Shown here in pieces: positions 24,190 through 35,394 of a stretch of DNA of 64,000 nt (the first letter of the stretch is position 1; every line of letters begins with the position of its first letter). The position numbers and the translations under genes are program-made. Location of the stretch: NCBI GenBank assembly GCA_963693085.1, contig OY856409.1, positions 662,313,591-662,377,590 on the forward strand, written 5' to 3'. A model generated the notes under the pieces. The model did not search any database and was not told the DNA's origin. It saw nothing but the letters and a program-made list of their open reading frames with translations. The DNA comes from Alisma plantago-aquatica. Its lineage: Eukaryota > Streptophyta > Magnoliopsida > Alismatales > Alismataceae.

Positions 24190-25317
24190 CAGTGAATAAA
24201 AAAGCGGACGAAGCGGCCGCTTAAGCGCCCAAGCACATATGCCGCTGTATTTTCATTGAAGCGGGCTGTGAGGCGTTTTGCACTGAAGCGGCCGCTTTTT
24301 TCCGCTTTTTCCCGCTTCAGGCCGCTTTTCTGGGTCCGCTTAAGTGGCCGCTTCAGGGCGCTTCACAACAGGTTTTCCTGGACTTGCCCAATTTCCTTCT
24401 AAATTTAAAAAGAATGAAAACTATGTATTGTAATAGGTGTAACAATCACTTTGGTAATTAGTATCTCTAATTAATTACTTCTGTTTGTACACTATGTACG
24501 TCTATATATAAACTATGTACTTCATCTGCCATTTATAGAGTCTGTAATATAATATTAGTAATAGTTGCAGGATTTCTTTGATGTTTCATCCCTGTTCCTG
24601 CTATATTTTAATTTACATCATATAATATTAGTAATACATCATGTTTCAGCTGTGGTTGAGTTTGCATGATTTTTTTGATATTGCACAATCTCATAAGGTA
24701 ACCTCCTATAGGAAAGCACATCATCCCATTACATATATACGATTGCTTTTGTTGTTGGTTGTTGTACAATTTCATCATGTCGGAAGAATCGATACATACC
24801 ATCATGACACTTGTATATGATTGCATGATTCCATAATGAATAAAATATGCTGCAATGTCACATATTAATCACTGTAAAAACTGATATTATGATTAATTTA
24901 TTTATTGTAAATTCAGTAGTAATTGCTGCAATGTATCATTCATCAAGACTTAGCCTACATTGTTATATTTAAATTTTAATTGTATGCATTATGATTCTAT
25001 GACTCTAAAATATACTTACTCCATTTGGAAATTAATCTACTAATTATTCTATTTTATATCACAATTAGTATGGACGAGGGTGAATAAAGTTTGGCTAAGA
25101 CAAGTGATCCAAGGTGGAAGTAATGCACTATTCCAGATCCAGCGTGAAGGGAGAAAGTGAAATGCAAATTTGTCTAAATTTTGCTAAGTTCTTTAAAACA
25201 ATGTGGACCGCTTTTTCAAAAAGCGCCCGCTTTAGTCCGCTTCAAAACCCGCTTCCCGCTTCCCGCTTCATGGGGGGCATTCCGCACGCTTCACGCTTCG
25301 CGCTTTCCAAAACCTTG
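24190..25317. mobile_element. hAT-type nonautonomous element, AAGCGG family, copy 2
   Basis: 1128 bp with a perfect 8-bp duplication GGAAAATC (24182-24189, 25318-25325). Ends are CAGTGAATAAAAAAGCGG and CGCTTTCCAAAACCTTG, matching copy 1 at 14543-15826 in reverse complement. Subterminal AAGCGG/CCGCTT words are as dense as in copy 1. Noncoding. Confidence 0.93.
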
Positions 25318-25606
25318 GGAAAATCAGTTTAAGATTTCCTCGAGGAAGGAAGATTTGGAACCAAACAAGGGGCATACCAGCTGACTACCAGCATTGTGGG
25401 GTCGCTAGGACCAAGGGAAAGTGGATCCAGAAGGGCTACTCCAAATTCATAGTAGAGACGGAGCAGCAGCAACGGTAGTCCCCGTCGTGCTACAGTGTGA
25501 CTACTATAGCAGCGGCCAGAAAGTGACTTTCTTTGATAATTCTTGGTAAAGAGGACTCCAAAGGCAACCCGGGGAGATTAACGGCTCTCCTAGGGTTTTC
25601 CCTGTG

Positions 25607-25618
25607 GCTCTGATACCA
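25607..25618 (-). other. Primer-binding site of copia A
   Basis: On the minus strand TGGTATCAGAGCC follows the LTR end directly, a perfect initiator-Met tRNA primer site. Confidence 0.92.
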
Positions 25619-25772
25619 TGTAGAAGCTTGAGCAAAGTGGGAGAATCCCTGAACACACCCTCATAGTTAGAGTGCTAGTACATTCATATACAAGAGACTT
25701 TACACACTTTAGACATTGGTCCCTGATATTTTCTCACATCTACAAGTAGGTCCCTATACATACATATTTTCA
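25619..25772 (-). repeat. 5' LTR of copia A
   Basis: 154 bp, same length as 4644-4797 and clearly similar. On the minus strand it begins TGAAAATATG and ends CTTCTACA. Confidence 0.92.
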
Positions 25773-25917
25773 CCAGATATAGCATTGTTGACTTATCCTT
25801 CTATTGCATTCTGCAAAAGATCTCAGCTGCAGAGAGCTCCCCATTTTCCCATTCCACCATTGGTCGTCATAGACGCCTGGCTCACCTCAACGTTCTTGGA
25901 ACCGACAGTAGGTTTCA
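25773..25917 (+). repeat. 5' LTR of gypsy element C, second part
   Basis: Resumes after copia A; CCAGA at 25773-25777 is the right target duplication. The words CCATTCCACCATTGGTCGTCA match the 3' LTR around 34718-34742. It ends at about TTTCA before the primer site TTGGTATCAGAG (25920-25931). Confidence 0.75.
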
Positions 25918-25989
25918 ACTTGGTATCAGAGGAAGGCGCCACCCATGCTCCTTACCTTCCCACATACCCTCCCTTAGCCACATGGCCTC

Positions 25990-26990
25990 CTTCGATCTGA
26001 ACTTGCCAAGTTGTGTGATTTATTCACACGGCAAAGCAGACTCCTCAAGGCCCATGAGTCCATTTTCAAGATGCTTCACAAGGAGGTAAACGAACTTAGC
26101 ATAATGATGGAAGGCAGAGGTCAAGGCCCAGAATACCACAACACATACCAGAACCATCAAGGTTCTCTGCGCCTCACCATGGGCTGGAAAGCCTACAGCA
26201 ACATAAAAGTTGCAAATTCCCTATTATGGTAGCTCTGCCCTACCAGAAAACTAGCTCCACAAATGTGATCATCACTTCAATTTGGACGAGATCTACAACG
26301 ACGTTGACCTCATCTGCCTTACCACCCTCTGGAAACAGAGTGGCATGTTGTCTACAATAAGAAGATCATCAACCCTTTTTAGGAAGAATTTTCAAAAGAC
26401 ATCATCACAAGATTTTGATAACCTAACACCAAACCCTTGTGGCAAGCAATCGAAGCTCATATAGACTGGAAAAATTCAGGACTTCAACAAGGATTTGAAA
26501 CCATGGTGGGCCGCTGCCCCAACATTTGTGAGTAGAAACTACATGAGTACTTTTTAAGAATCTTGAAGAAAGAACTCAAATCAAATTGATCTACAGGAAA
26601 CGGAGTCAAAGGACAATCGTCATAAGGTAGCTTGCAAGGACCTCTACATCGAACACCTGAAGCAACTAGAACAAGATCGAACAACAGCGTCGTTGTTATC
26701 CCACCACTTCATCAAAAATTTGGCACCTACCTAAACACTTATTACAGGAGAAAGAAGTAGAATGCAGAGCAAAGGGCCTCCTCTGCTTCAAATGCATGGA
26801 GAAGAACTTGCAATGGCACAAATGTGCTAACCCACTGCTTTTCTTGGTAGACTCCGAGTCTCGGAGTGACAAAGACACCGCTCAACCCCAAGAATCACCA
26901 TCCACTACACAATCTTATTCAATCCACCTGTCCTCATCATCACAATCGACTTGCCTCTGCCTCCCGCCTACAAAAATCCCTATAATATTT
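25990..26990 (+). pseudogene. gag: Gypsy C gag with zinc knuckle
   Basis: Several frames carry gag-like sequence, ending near 26760-26850 with AKGLCFKCMEK-like sequence followed by HKC and VDSES, the CCHC region of Ty3/gypsy gag of the Reina/Galadriel type. Stops and shifts are frequent. It would form the capsid and bind RNA. Confidence 0.7.
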
Positions 26991-27089
26991 TCCAATGAGG
27001 AACAAAACTATTCAGCTCTAGAGTACAATTGGGAATCTACATCTTATAGGACAACGAGAGTTCACGTAATTTCATTGACCCGGTAGTAC

Positions 27090-27594
27090 AGCCACAGTCC
27101 TCCAGCAGCATCAGCAATGTCTCATTGCAAGTAGAAGAGGCGGCGAGGGCTTCCTCTTTTACGCAGGAGCCATTACTAGCTTTCCTTCCCCCCAACATGA
27201 ATTTCAAGGAATTTCTCTTTGTTGCCAATTTAGGCATATGGCGTGGTCCTAGGCATAGAATAGCTCTAGCATTATGACCCCTTTATGTGACACTTCAGTA
27301 AGTAGAAAGTCTGATTCCCCTACACTTCATCACCATTCCCGTTAATTACTCGTCACCAAGTGGACCATGCATCGGAGAATGCTTCCCTTTACGTTCAACA
27401 CTCGGGGGATGTCCTTTTCACCACCGAGATAGTGGGATAACAGAGAACATGCAAAACATCAACACAAGAAATTAAGAGCCTCTTACATGACTTCAAATCT
27501 ATCTTCAATGAGCCGTCGGGTATCCCTCCTCAATGACCCCACGATCACTGCATCCACCTGCTTGACGAATCAAAAATGGTGATCGACTCTATAT
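27090..27594 (+). pseudogene. Gypsy C protease to RT junction
   Basis: At 27480-27580 the reading is LLHDFKSIFNEPSGIPPQ, a stop, then HDHCIHLLDESKMV, which is the linker between protease and RT found in Ty3/gypsy elements. It is cut at 27594 by a hAT-type insertion; RT resumes at 31534. Confidence 0.8.
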
Positions 27595-28184
27595 CGTACT
27601 AGTTAAGGTGTGTGGCTAGGCGGCCACCTAGGCGGAAGGGCACCCCAAGGGGTGCGCCTTGATCCGCGCGTTGACCAAAATGTCGGCTTAAGATTTTTTA
27701 TAGACCCTGGGCCCTATATATAGGTATTTGTTTGATATACATGTGTTCTAAATTCAAATTAAGCATATGTATCTATGTTTGTGGTATAATTCATAATTAT
27801 ATGGAATCAATACTCTTGATATCTGTTTTACTGTTTTCCTTGGTCGTTGCTTAAATCTGATTAAGATATCGAGGTATTTTCTTCTCCTGATTAGATATCA
27901 AATTGCAATATAAATATCATGTTGCTTATACAAATATTTTATTGCTTACCATATGAACTTCAAGCAGCCATATTAGCTGCAAATTTATATACATAAGCTG
28001 AAAATAACCCTAAGTAATGAAAATTATCTACTGATGCTAAGCAAGCACTGCTATCCTTAAACCCTCAAGTATAAAACTGATATAAAGTGGATTACAGAAC
28101 TATATAAAAGTATGTTTTGCATAATAGTCAAATACCCATATTACCACCATAGTCACAATATCCTCCATTTTTTTCAAAATAACA

Positions 28185-28325
28185 CGTTTAAAACGTGTAT
28201 TATTCACCTGCCGTATGTAACGGTCGTTTTAAACTCCAAACCGAATAATACGTTTTAAACGCGTTTAATTCTCGTTTTATTCGCGTATTGTGTTTTAAAT
28301 GCGTTCAATACGGGTTTTTTTTTTT
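28185..28325. repeat. Palindromic ACGTTTAAAACG cluster
   Basis: The words ACACGTTTAAAACGTGT, CGTTTTAAACGCG and similar occur about six times in 140 bp, ending in a T12 run. This looks like the subterminal part of another small DNA element, without an identified partner. Confidence 0.5.
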
Positions 28326-28402
28326 TGCCATTTTATACAGTTCTATACTTTTGCTTCACATTTCTTTTCCACGTCCTTTTTTACTTGCAGCAGGGTTTCA
28401 CT

Positions 28403-28537
28403 CAAGATTGAAAAATGTGTAAGGCGTAACGAGGCGTTTTTGTCTCAGTGAGGCAAGGCGTAAGCCTCGAGGCGTTTGAGGCGTAAGCCTCAAAATATGT
28501 ATGAGGCGGTCATAAAAAATAAAATTATACATGCATT

Positions 28538-28587
<50 letters not shown>

Positions 28588-29230
28588 ATAGGTTGTGTAT
28601 GAATGTGTTATAACAAAAATATGTATATACATGCACAACAATATGAAATAGTAATTATTTCTGAAACTTAATAATGATAATAGAGACTAAGGACCCACCA
28701 GAATACCAAATAAATCTGTAAAAAAATAATAAGATATCAATTCTTTATACTACTAGAATAAAAGATGTCAATAGATAAGCTGAAGGAGATAGAATTTCAA
28801 ATTAGTAGGAACGAGGAACCAAAATTAGTTAACAATGATATGAAATTCACCGACATAGTATATAAGAAGGTAGCAAACAAAGAGAAATTTAACAATGAAG
28901 ATCGAAAGATGATACTCAGAAAATGATGATTAAATGTTTATTAATGAAAAGTAACAATCGATTACAAGAACTTTGATTTTTTTGAAGAAAGTGTTTTTAG
29001 TAAACTTAAAAGTAGACAATTTGGTGGTTAACATAAGACGTCATCATTTAGAATTGAGGCGTGCGCCTCAGCTAAGCCTCAAAGCCTCAATGCTTTGAGG
29101 CGGGCCTCAGACATTGTGAGGCGTAAGCCTCAGTCCAGGACACTGAGGCGTAAGCCTCGAGGCGCATTTGGGATAGCCTCGCCAAGAGGCGTAAGCCTCG
29201 AGAGCCTCAAGGCGGGTTTTTTCTTACCAT
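28403..29230. mobile_element. Small DNA element with GAGGCGTAAGCCTC repeats
   Basis: The palindrome GAGGCGTAAGCCTC and variants occur near both ends (28425-28510 and 29055-29215), with an AT-rich middle that includes an (AT)n run at 28541-28584. Possible 8-bp flanks GTTTCACT (28395-28402) and GAATCACT (29231-29238) match at six positions. It is hAT-like in design; the boundaries are tentative. Confidence 0.6.
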
Positions 29231-29291
29231 GAATCACTAAACCATCCAACCTTCCTCCTCTATCCCCCGACACATCCTGAGCCAGGAGGAG

Positions 29292-30008
29292 TAGGGCTGT
29301 AAATGGGTACGGGTAGACCCGCAAATCCGAACCCTTTAAAGACCCGTTACGGGTCTAAATTCTTGTACCCGCATACCCTTGGACCCGCGTACCCTTGGAC
29401 CCACATATAAGCGGGTCCACTGATGGGTATGCTTAGACCCAGACCCGCTAGACCCGCAGACCCGCTATAGATAAATAACTACTTAGATAATATTGTATTT
29501 ATATCATACTTTCCTAGTCTAACTAATATAATACTTTTGATTAAGTCCCACTTTAATTTTAATAAGGTTGAGAGTAGTCATCGAATAGAGAATTAACTAT
29601 TCTAGTTTCAATCATGAGAAACATATGTAAACTTAAAATCAAAATAGTTACAACATATGCTTCGTACATAATTAAAACATTATGACGATGACTACAAATA
29701 TGATACAAACTAGCTCAACTAATCTTCAATCTACAAAGTTATTTAATACAACTATTGCATGTTAATGTACTATATGATAGCAATATCTTATAGTATTAAT
29801 ATAAACGCAACATAATCATAATTTTCTTACAATAACAACATGACGTTCTATATAGAACCGCTTAGCCACATACCCGCACCGCAAACCCGCTATTAATGCG
29901 GGTACGGGTATGGTGCGGGTCTAGATTTTTTATTATGCGGGTCTAGAACCGGAACCGGACCCGCTAAATTAGATGGGTATGGCCAGACCCGCACCGTTTA
30001 CACCCCTA
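29292..30008. mobile_element. hAT-type MITE, 717 bp, perfect target duplication
   Basis: The element starts TAGGGCTGTAAATGGGT and ends CCGTTTACACCCCTA, typical hAT-style inverted repeats. Perfect 8-bp duplications AGGAGGAG lie at 29284-29291 and 30009-30016. Subterminal GACCCGC/GCGGGTC words fill both ends. The middle is AT-rich and noncoding. Confidence 0.95.
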
Positions 30009-30039
30009 AGGAGGAGTACCCTCAACATCCTACATGTAT

Positions 30040-30440
30040 GCTCCATCTTCCTCCTCCATTCTCACCCATTCTTCCCTTATTTGTTCATGTTGCTTGCTGC
30101 TCCCACTTCTTCCCCTTCTTCCTCCACCATCCCCTCTTCCTCTCTTATTTCTCCCTGTTGTTTGCTGCTTCCACTTCTTCCCCTTTTTCCTCCTCCGCCG
30201 TCCCCTCTTCCTCCCTGATTTCTTCCTGCTGCAGCAAATTCTGTTTCTTCCCATTCTTTCTCCTCCATCGTCCCCTCTTCCTCCCATTTTCTTCCTCTTC
30301 CTGCTGCTTCCAACTTCCATTTCCACCTCTTTTCCGTCATCTCTTCTTTATCTTCCTCCCTACTTCTTGTTTGTCCCTTTTTCCTTCCTCCTCTCATTTC
30401 ACCCATTTTTTTATTTTTTTTCTACTTCTTCCCTGTTAAA
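30040..30440. repeat. Polypyrimidine tract (TCC/TTC)n
   Basis: About 400 bp that are almost purely C and T on the plus strand. The long open frames across it on both strands (up to 201 codons) are low-complexity artefacts. Confidence 0.85.
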
Positions 30441-31533
30441 CAGTTTGACAGTATGTTTCCTCTTTATACTATACCATCCTTTTATCCATCTTTGGCTATA
30501 TTCTCCTTCCTCGCTGATTTCCCCCTTTCTTTTGCTTCCACATATCCTCCTCCAACATCCTCATTCCTGTTCCTCCCATGCCTTCAATTACTTCCCCTTC
30601 ATCCACCATCCAACATCCTCATCACATGTTTCCCCCTAGTTTTGTTTTTTATTTTCATTCTTTTTTTAGCTCAAGGAAGTCGGGATCACTGGATGTGTGA
30701 ATTTAACACAAGTCGAACAACATTCAAGCTCAAGATGAGTAATAAGCTTGTCAGCCCTCTACAACACCACTGAACATGTAACCCTTCTTCCTTTTCTCGT
30801 TCGCTTCTTATTTGCAATATCAATTTGCAATCAGTTATCAGTCCATTGGGTGATTATTCTGAAATTTATGATACATCTACATATTAGTCGATCTTTCAAA
30901 TAAGGGTAATCAGTTTGATATTTAGTCATTTTAAATCATTATATGTGTGTGTGTGTTTGTATGTTTTTATGTATATATATATTTCATTTTCTGTCGACTT
31001 TTTCGGAATAGTTGACCGAACTTTTACCGCACGCTGACCGATTTTTATCCGAATTTTCCGCATAATTCCCGAATTCCGATTTTTCAGCTTGGCCGTACGT
31101 ATCCCGAATACCGAATTTGTGACTATGATTATCACAAATCATGTATATACATCCAACTACAACTACTAAAATAAGTGTAAGTCTATGTATGCAACAAATT
31201 AAATTGTAGGTATCCAAGTTTAGTTGTGTTTAATATGTATATATCTATGTATAAAATAATAAAATATGCTCACTTCCCATACAACATATATATATATATA
31301 TATAACCATAACTTTTACGGATTTAGCTACACACATATATGAAATATAACATACATATGACGGGGAAATCTTATAAAATCATAATACATGTATAGATATA
31401 GGTAAAATAACATATATATGAAATGAGGATGTTATAAGAATCAAAACACATGTATACACATAGGTAAATTATATAAGAACTATAATTTTCTTAATGCGCC
31501 CAGCCCTGGCGCCCTACTGCCTTAACAAGTATG
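30441..31533. other. AT-rich remainder of the hAT-type element
   Basis: No gene. Words such as CCGAATTTTCCG and CCGAATTCCG at 30990-31120 resemble a further terminal repeat; related words occur at 34770-34850. A short AT run lies at 31288-31303. Confidence 0.45.
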
Positions 31534-32008
31534 CTCCACGTTGACGTTGCCTGAAATTTCCGAAACGAGCTAGAGACACAGGTCCAAAACCTTTTGGACT
31601 AGGGGGTCATTCAAACCAACTCCAACTCCTTCCAAATGGGCACTTGTCGTCAAAAAGGTGAATGGAAGTCGGCATTTATGTGTCAATTACACATCACTCG
31701 ATACTAATATTATCAAGAACACAAGAACAGATTTTTTGTTCCGAAATCAATGAGCTTCTAGATAACTTGCATGATGCAACTATGTTCTCAAGCTATATCT
31801 CCGCTATGGTTAGCATTAGATTTGTGTAAATCCTCCTTATTGTCAAGAAAACCACCTTCATAGTGCACTCACAGCACTATCATTGTCTGATGATGTTGTT
31901 CAGCCTCTCCAAAGTGTCGTCCACATTTCAAAACCTAATGAATAATATGTAAGGACCGTAAATCTATCGATTCATTCTTGAATTCTTCAAGGATATATTA
32001 ATTTACAG
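31534..32008 (+). pseudogene. Gypsy C reverse transcriptase, part 1
   Basis: The reading includes VKKVNGSRHLCVNYTSLD, STFQNLMNNM and RFILEFFKDILIYS, the palm of the Ty3/gypsy RT. The catalytic FFDD is changed to FFKD. It is split within LIYS by the element at 32009. Confidence 0.82.
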
Positions 32009-32606
32009 CATACTTGTCAAGGCGGCCAGTCGGTCACCTTTCCAGCTTGGGCGACCGGCTGACTAGTCGTCGACCAATCGACTAGTCGGTCGCCCAGTCG
32101 TAGGTATGATATTTACATAATATTGATCATCTACATATAGTTATATATAATAATCATATAGATCCAATAATGTAAGCATGTATCCAAGCATATAATAACC
32201 TAGATTTGGTAAATAATGTCATAAAACACCTCAAAATTTTTGAATGAAGACTATTTGATGTATTCAAATTAAACAAATATAATTAGATAGAGAAAAGTGA
32301 TATACCATTATTGAATTTAGACTTTTAGTGCTTGTTGAATTGTTGTAACTACATTAATTGAACTAGTGTATTGTCAATGAAATTGATGTTCACATCACAT
32401 TATTGCACGAGATAAGGGGTGGGGGGATTAGAATAGCAAAAAAAAAACTTATTATTCTTGGCTCTGGCCTAACTAAGCGGCCGCCCAGGCTTGGTTTGGG
32501 CCGACTAGCCGACCAGTCGGCCTGGGCGGACGCCAAACTGAGGTCCAAATTTGGGCGCTAGGCTAGTCGGACCCCCCTCCAGCGACCAGCCGACTCAACA
32601 AGTATG
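32009..32606. mobile_element. hAT-type nonautonomous element, CATACTTGT family, 598 bp
   Basis: Perfect 8-bp duplication ATTTACAG (32001-32008, 32607-32614); ends CATACTTGTCAAGGCGGC and GCCGACTCAACAAGTATG. Subterminal words GACTAGTCGG and GACCGGCTG are dense at both ends. It shares its terminus with 27595-31533 and 1605. Confidence 0.93.
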
Positions 32607-32854
32607 ATTTACAGCATGACTCATTCTGAGCACCTACAACACCTTCGTCTTGCCTTGCAGGTCCATTGCAAAGCCCATTTTACACATCAAGCCACAAAAT
32701 TGTTGCTCCGACGTGTCCAAGACATTTGGGACACATCGTGTCGACAGTCAGAGCTCAGGCAGACCCAAAGAAGCTCTAAGCCATCACCGACTAGCAACGA
32801 CCACTGACTCTCCAAGATCTGTATGGCATCTTAAGATTGGCCGAATAGTACCAA
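32607..32854 (+). pseudogene. Gypsy C reverse transcriptase, part 2
   Basis: Directly continues part 1: MTHSEHLQHLRLALQVHCKA, then LGHIVSTVRAQADPKKL and GILRLAE in overlapping frames, the RT thumb region. The reading resumes at 33572. Confidence 0.82.
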
Positions 32855-33571
32855 TACGGCTATACATCAGTCCAAAAACCAAACTGGATTGGAGTGGAAC
32901 CTAACTAAGGAGAATTCAGTCCAAACTAATCCAAACCCAAAAAGAAAAGAACCGGATTGGAACCAAACCAAATTAGTAAGATTTTCGCTAGTTGGAAATC
33001 ATGGAAAACAGTGTATTGGTTCAATTAGTCATTTGATATCATTAATAATTAGCAACTGCACAACAGATGTAACTAAAGTATGATGCCTTGTGCTACATTA
33101 GATAACCTCCTTTCCTATCTCCACAATCATAAGCACGTCATCGTATCTAATATCATAGTTTTTGATATTTTTACACATTATTTGTATACTAGACTAACCT
33201 ATCATATAACATTGAAATATGCAACTTTAGTTACTTATACATCTATGTGACTTCAACTCATATAATAGTCGAACAAATATTTACTTCCAAACCTTGAATA
33301 ATTATGTTTTACCAAGTCGTATACTAGTTGTAATTTTTAGAATCAATCATAGTGCAATCCACTCCCATGACCCTCTGTAATCATTAGCATTGATAGAAAA
33401 TCATATTTTGTTTAATGCGTTCATGCAAAGAGATTGTTTTATGCTACAAGCCTACACAATCTAATCAGTGTAGACCGCGTTTTACGAGTTCTAAACCAAA
33501 CTGAAATCAAAGTTGGTCTAAGACCACACTGATTAGTTGGCCAGGTCAGGTCCACCAGCACGGACCATATA
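32855..33571. mobile_element. Degenerate hAT-like MITE, about 717 bp
   Basis: It splits the gypsy C reading between YQ and its duplicated copy. Flanks AGTACCAA (32847-32854) and TGTACCAA (33572-33579) match at seven of eight bases. The ends TACGGCTATACATCAGTCC and GGACCATATA are only partly inverted, so a few terminal bases may be lost. Noncoding. Confidence 0.65.
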
Positions 33572-34413
33572 TGTACCAAAAGTTCATTAGAGATTACATA
33601 GTCCTAGTCAGACCACTGACAAACATCTTTCGCAAGGATGGATTCCATTGAGGTTCGACAGAGCCCATTTGTTCTCCGTCAGTTTTGGCCCTTCTTTAAC
33701 TATGGCATGCCATTTAGGAACACATGGAGTATGGCTATCTGGCAGGGTCCTAAAGCAATATAAACAGCCAATTACCTACGTCAACACCACTTTGTCTGAA
33801 GCTCAAGCCACCATCTGCACATACCAGAAGGAAATGATATTAGTGATCCTGACAAAATTAGCATCACACTTGAGAGCACCATGGTTTCAAATTACTTTTC
33901 AAGCAGAAGATAAACATCCCATCACAAATTATGTGGATCATCAAGTTACTCGAGTTCGATTTTGAAGTCGAATATAAACCTCGATGAATCATGTTTCTCA
34001 AACATGCTCTCGTCGCAACAAGGTGCTTCAAGCAATGGCAACCACCACCCTGCCTAAATAGATCAACAATGTCTGCCAAGAATCTACTGACATTGTCGAC
34101 ACTCAGCAATCCTACTTGGACTTCACAGCGTGTGAGCTAGATTATGTAAAATACCTTCTCAAACATGGCAATTTCTTCTACACCAAACGCATCTTGCTTA
34201 GTCAAGATGATTCTCTCATTTCGGCTATTATATTTGTCAATTGTTGTATACTAAATGACAGCCACAGCTGGGATGGTGAAACATACCAATGCATCAAAAG
34301 GGTGGGATTACTATTAGTTTGGGATGTGGAATACCACCCACTCGTTCATCCGGGAATGTGATGCATGCCAACCTGGTTGGATCATAAGACATGGTCCAAA
34401 CCCGGAGGGAGGA
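33572..34413 (+). pseudogene. Gypsy C RNase H and integrase zinc finger
   Basis: The reading goes YQKFIRDYIVLVRPLTNIFR, ITYVNTTLSEAQATICTYQK and FDFEVEYKPR, typical of Ty3/gypsy RNase H, then FIRECDACQ of the integrase zinc finger at about 34345-34380. The integrase core is deleted, because the purine tract follows at once. Confidence 0.82.
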
Positions 34414-34414
34414 C

Positions 34415-34752
34415 TGATACATGATGTATATCAGTCACTCCCTCACATGGCCTCTGGGATAGATTCTTCCCCAACCTACTCCACTACTGTCTGTGTGTCC
34501 GCTACAATGGCAGAAACCATTGAAACAGTTGGGACCGCTGCCAGCCTTGTTGTACACGTATTAGTATCCTCGGTGTTACCCAATTGAAGGGGCACCCTGT
34601 ATATATATGATTCCGTCATTGCAATAGAATTGATGTCATTGATTGCCAACTACGGCATCGCGGACCTCTCAATCCTTAATGTTCTATCAATGACCTAGAT
34701 GCCAGAATGTCACCCTTTCCCCTTCCACCCCTGGTCGTCAGCATAGTCACAA
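34415..34752 (+). repeat. 3' LTR of gypsy element C
   Basis: Starts TGATACATGATG after CCCGGAGGGAGGAC. Similarity to the 5' LTR is traceable to about 34752 and then stops, so the last 40 or so bases are lost or replaced. Confidence 0.72.
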
Positions 34753-35394
34753 ATTTGGGATTCTGCAATCATTCAGCGAGGCTGAAATATTCTGTATCCC
34801 AGAATTATGCGGAATATTCGGAATCGGTAAGAAGTTGGGTAAACTACTCAGGGAAAAATTGATATGTATATATATAGCATACACATGATTTACATATTGA
34901 TGCAATACCAATACTGAATAATCATGTCAAAGTTCCAAAAGGTTGAAAAAGGAACAGACAACAGATTAGAGAGACTTACATAGAAAATCACGCCCTGATG
35001 ATGACAGGAATAGCCTTGTAGTCGAGCACTGCAACACTTACTAGAGCACTATATGCACTATGCAGAAGCCTCAAACAGCCCGAACAGCCCAAATACGTGG
35101 CTGTGTATTAGAATCAGAGGAATAAAGTGAGTACGATTGAGGGAGGGAAATTGAGGACAGAGGGAGTGAAATTTTAATCAGAAGAAGTGGAGAAAGACTG
35201 CTTACCTATCGTATGTTCCCTACTCACAAACAAACAGCTCCTCTGGAATGTGAGCTGTTAGCATCTGAAGAAGAAAAGCGAGTAGAAAGAAGAAAAATGG
35301 AAGGAATCAGATACATGTAAATGAAAACGAGGCTGAGAATGTGTGGAGGACAGCAGGAGGTATCGTAGGAAAGGATGAAGAAAGGAGGACATAC
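34753..35394. other. Spacer without genes
   Basis: Nothing coding is seen. Words such as GCGGAATATTCGGAATC near 34810-34830 resemble those at 30990-31120. Confidence 0.45.

Larger units (their letters stand above)
4644..25772 (-). mobile_element. Ty1/copia element A, interrupted by three insertions
   Basis: Both LTRs are 154 bp (4644-4797 and 25619-25772) and the flanking 5-bp duplication is CCAGT on the left and CCAGA on the right. Reading on the minus strand: LTR, initiator-Met primer site, leader, protease, integrase, RT, RNase H, purine tract, LTR. The reading resumes across each insertion: integrase at 17494 joins 7161, protease at 23548 joins 18262, and leader at 25318 joins 24189. Most of gag is missing, so it was probably nonautonomous before it was broken up. 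Confidence 0.88.
27595..31533. mobile_element. hAT-type element, CATACTTGT family, with nested insertions
   Basis: The left end CGTACTAGTTAAGG and the right end CCTTAACAAGTATG are inverted copies. The 8-bp flanks CTCTATAT (27587-27594) and CTCCACGT (31534-31541) differ at three positions, all C/T or G/A transitions, as expected from deamination. It disrupts the gypsy C pol at the start of RT. The 3939 bp include at least two later elements (28403-29230 and 29292-30008). No transposase gene is seen. Confidence 0.72.
4408..34752 (+). mobile_element. Ty3/gypsy element C, host of the nest
   Basis: The span is about 30 kb only because later elements inserted into it. The 5' LTR is 4408-4643 continued at 25773-25917, a primer site follows at 25920, then gag, protease, RT, RNase H and the integrase zinc finger, a purine tract at about 34403-34413 and the 3' LTR from 34415. 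The two LTRs align by eye over the words GGCTCTGG, CCAACTTGCTC and CATTGCAATA but are clearly diverged. It is the oldest layer because copia A cuts its LTR and three hAT-type elements cut its pol. Confidence 0.75.

Noticed and set aside
30034..30639. Long open frames (up to 201 codons) on both strands
   Set aside because: They are translations of a polypyrimidine tract and consist of S, P, L and F or of R, G, K and E only.
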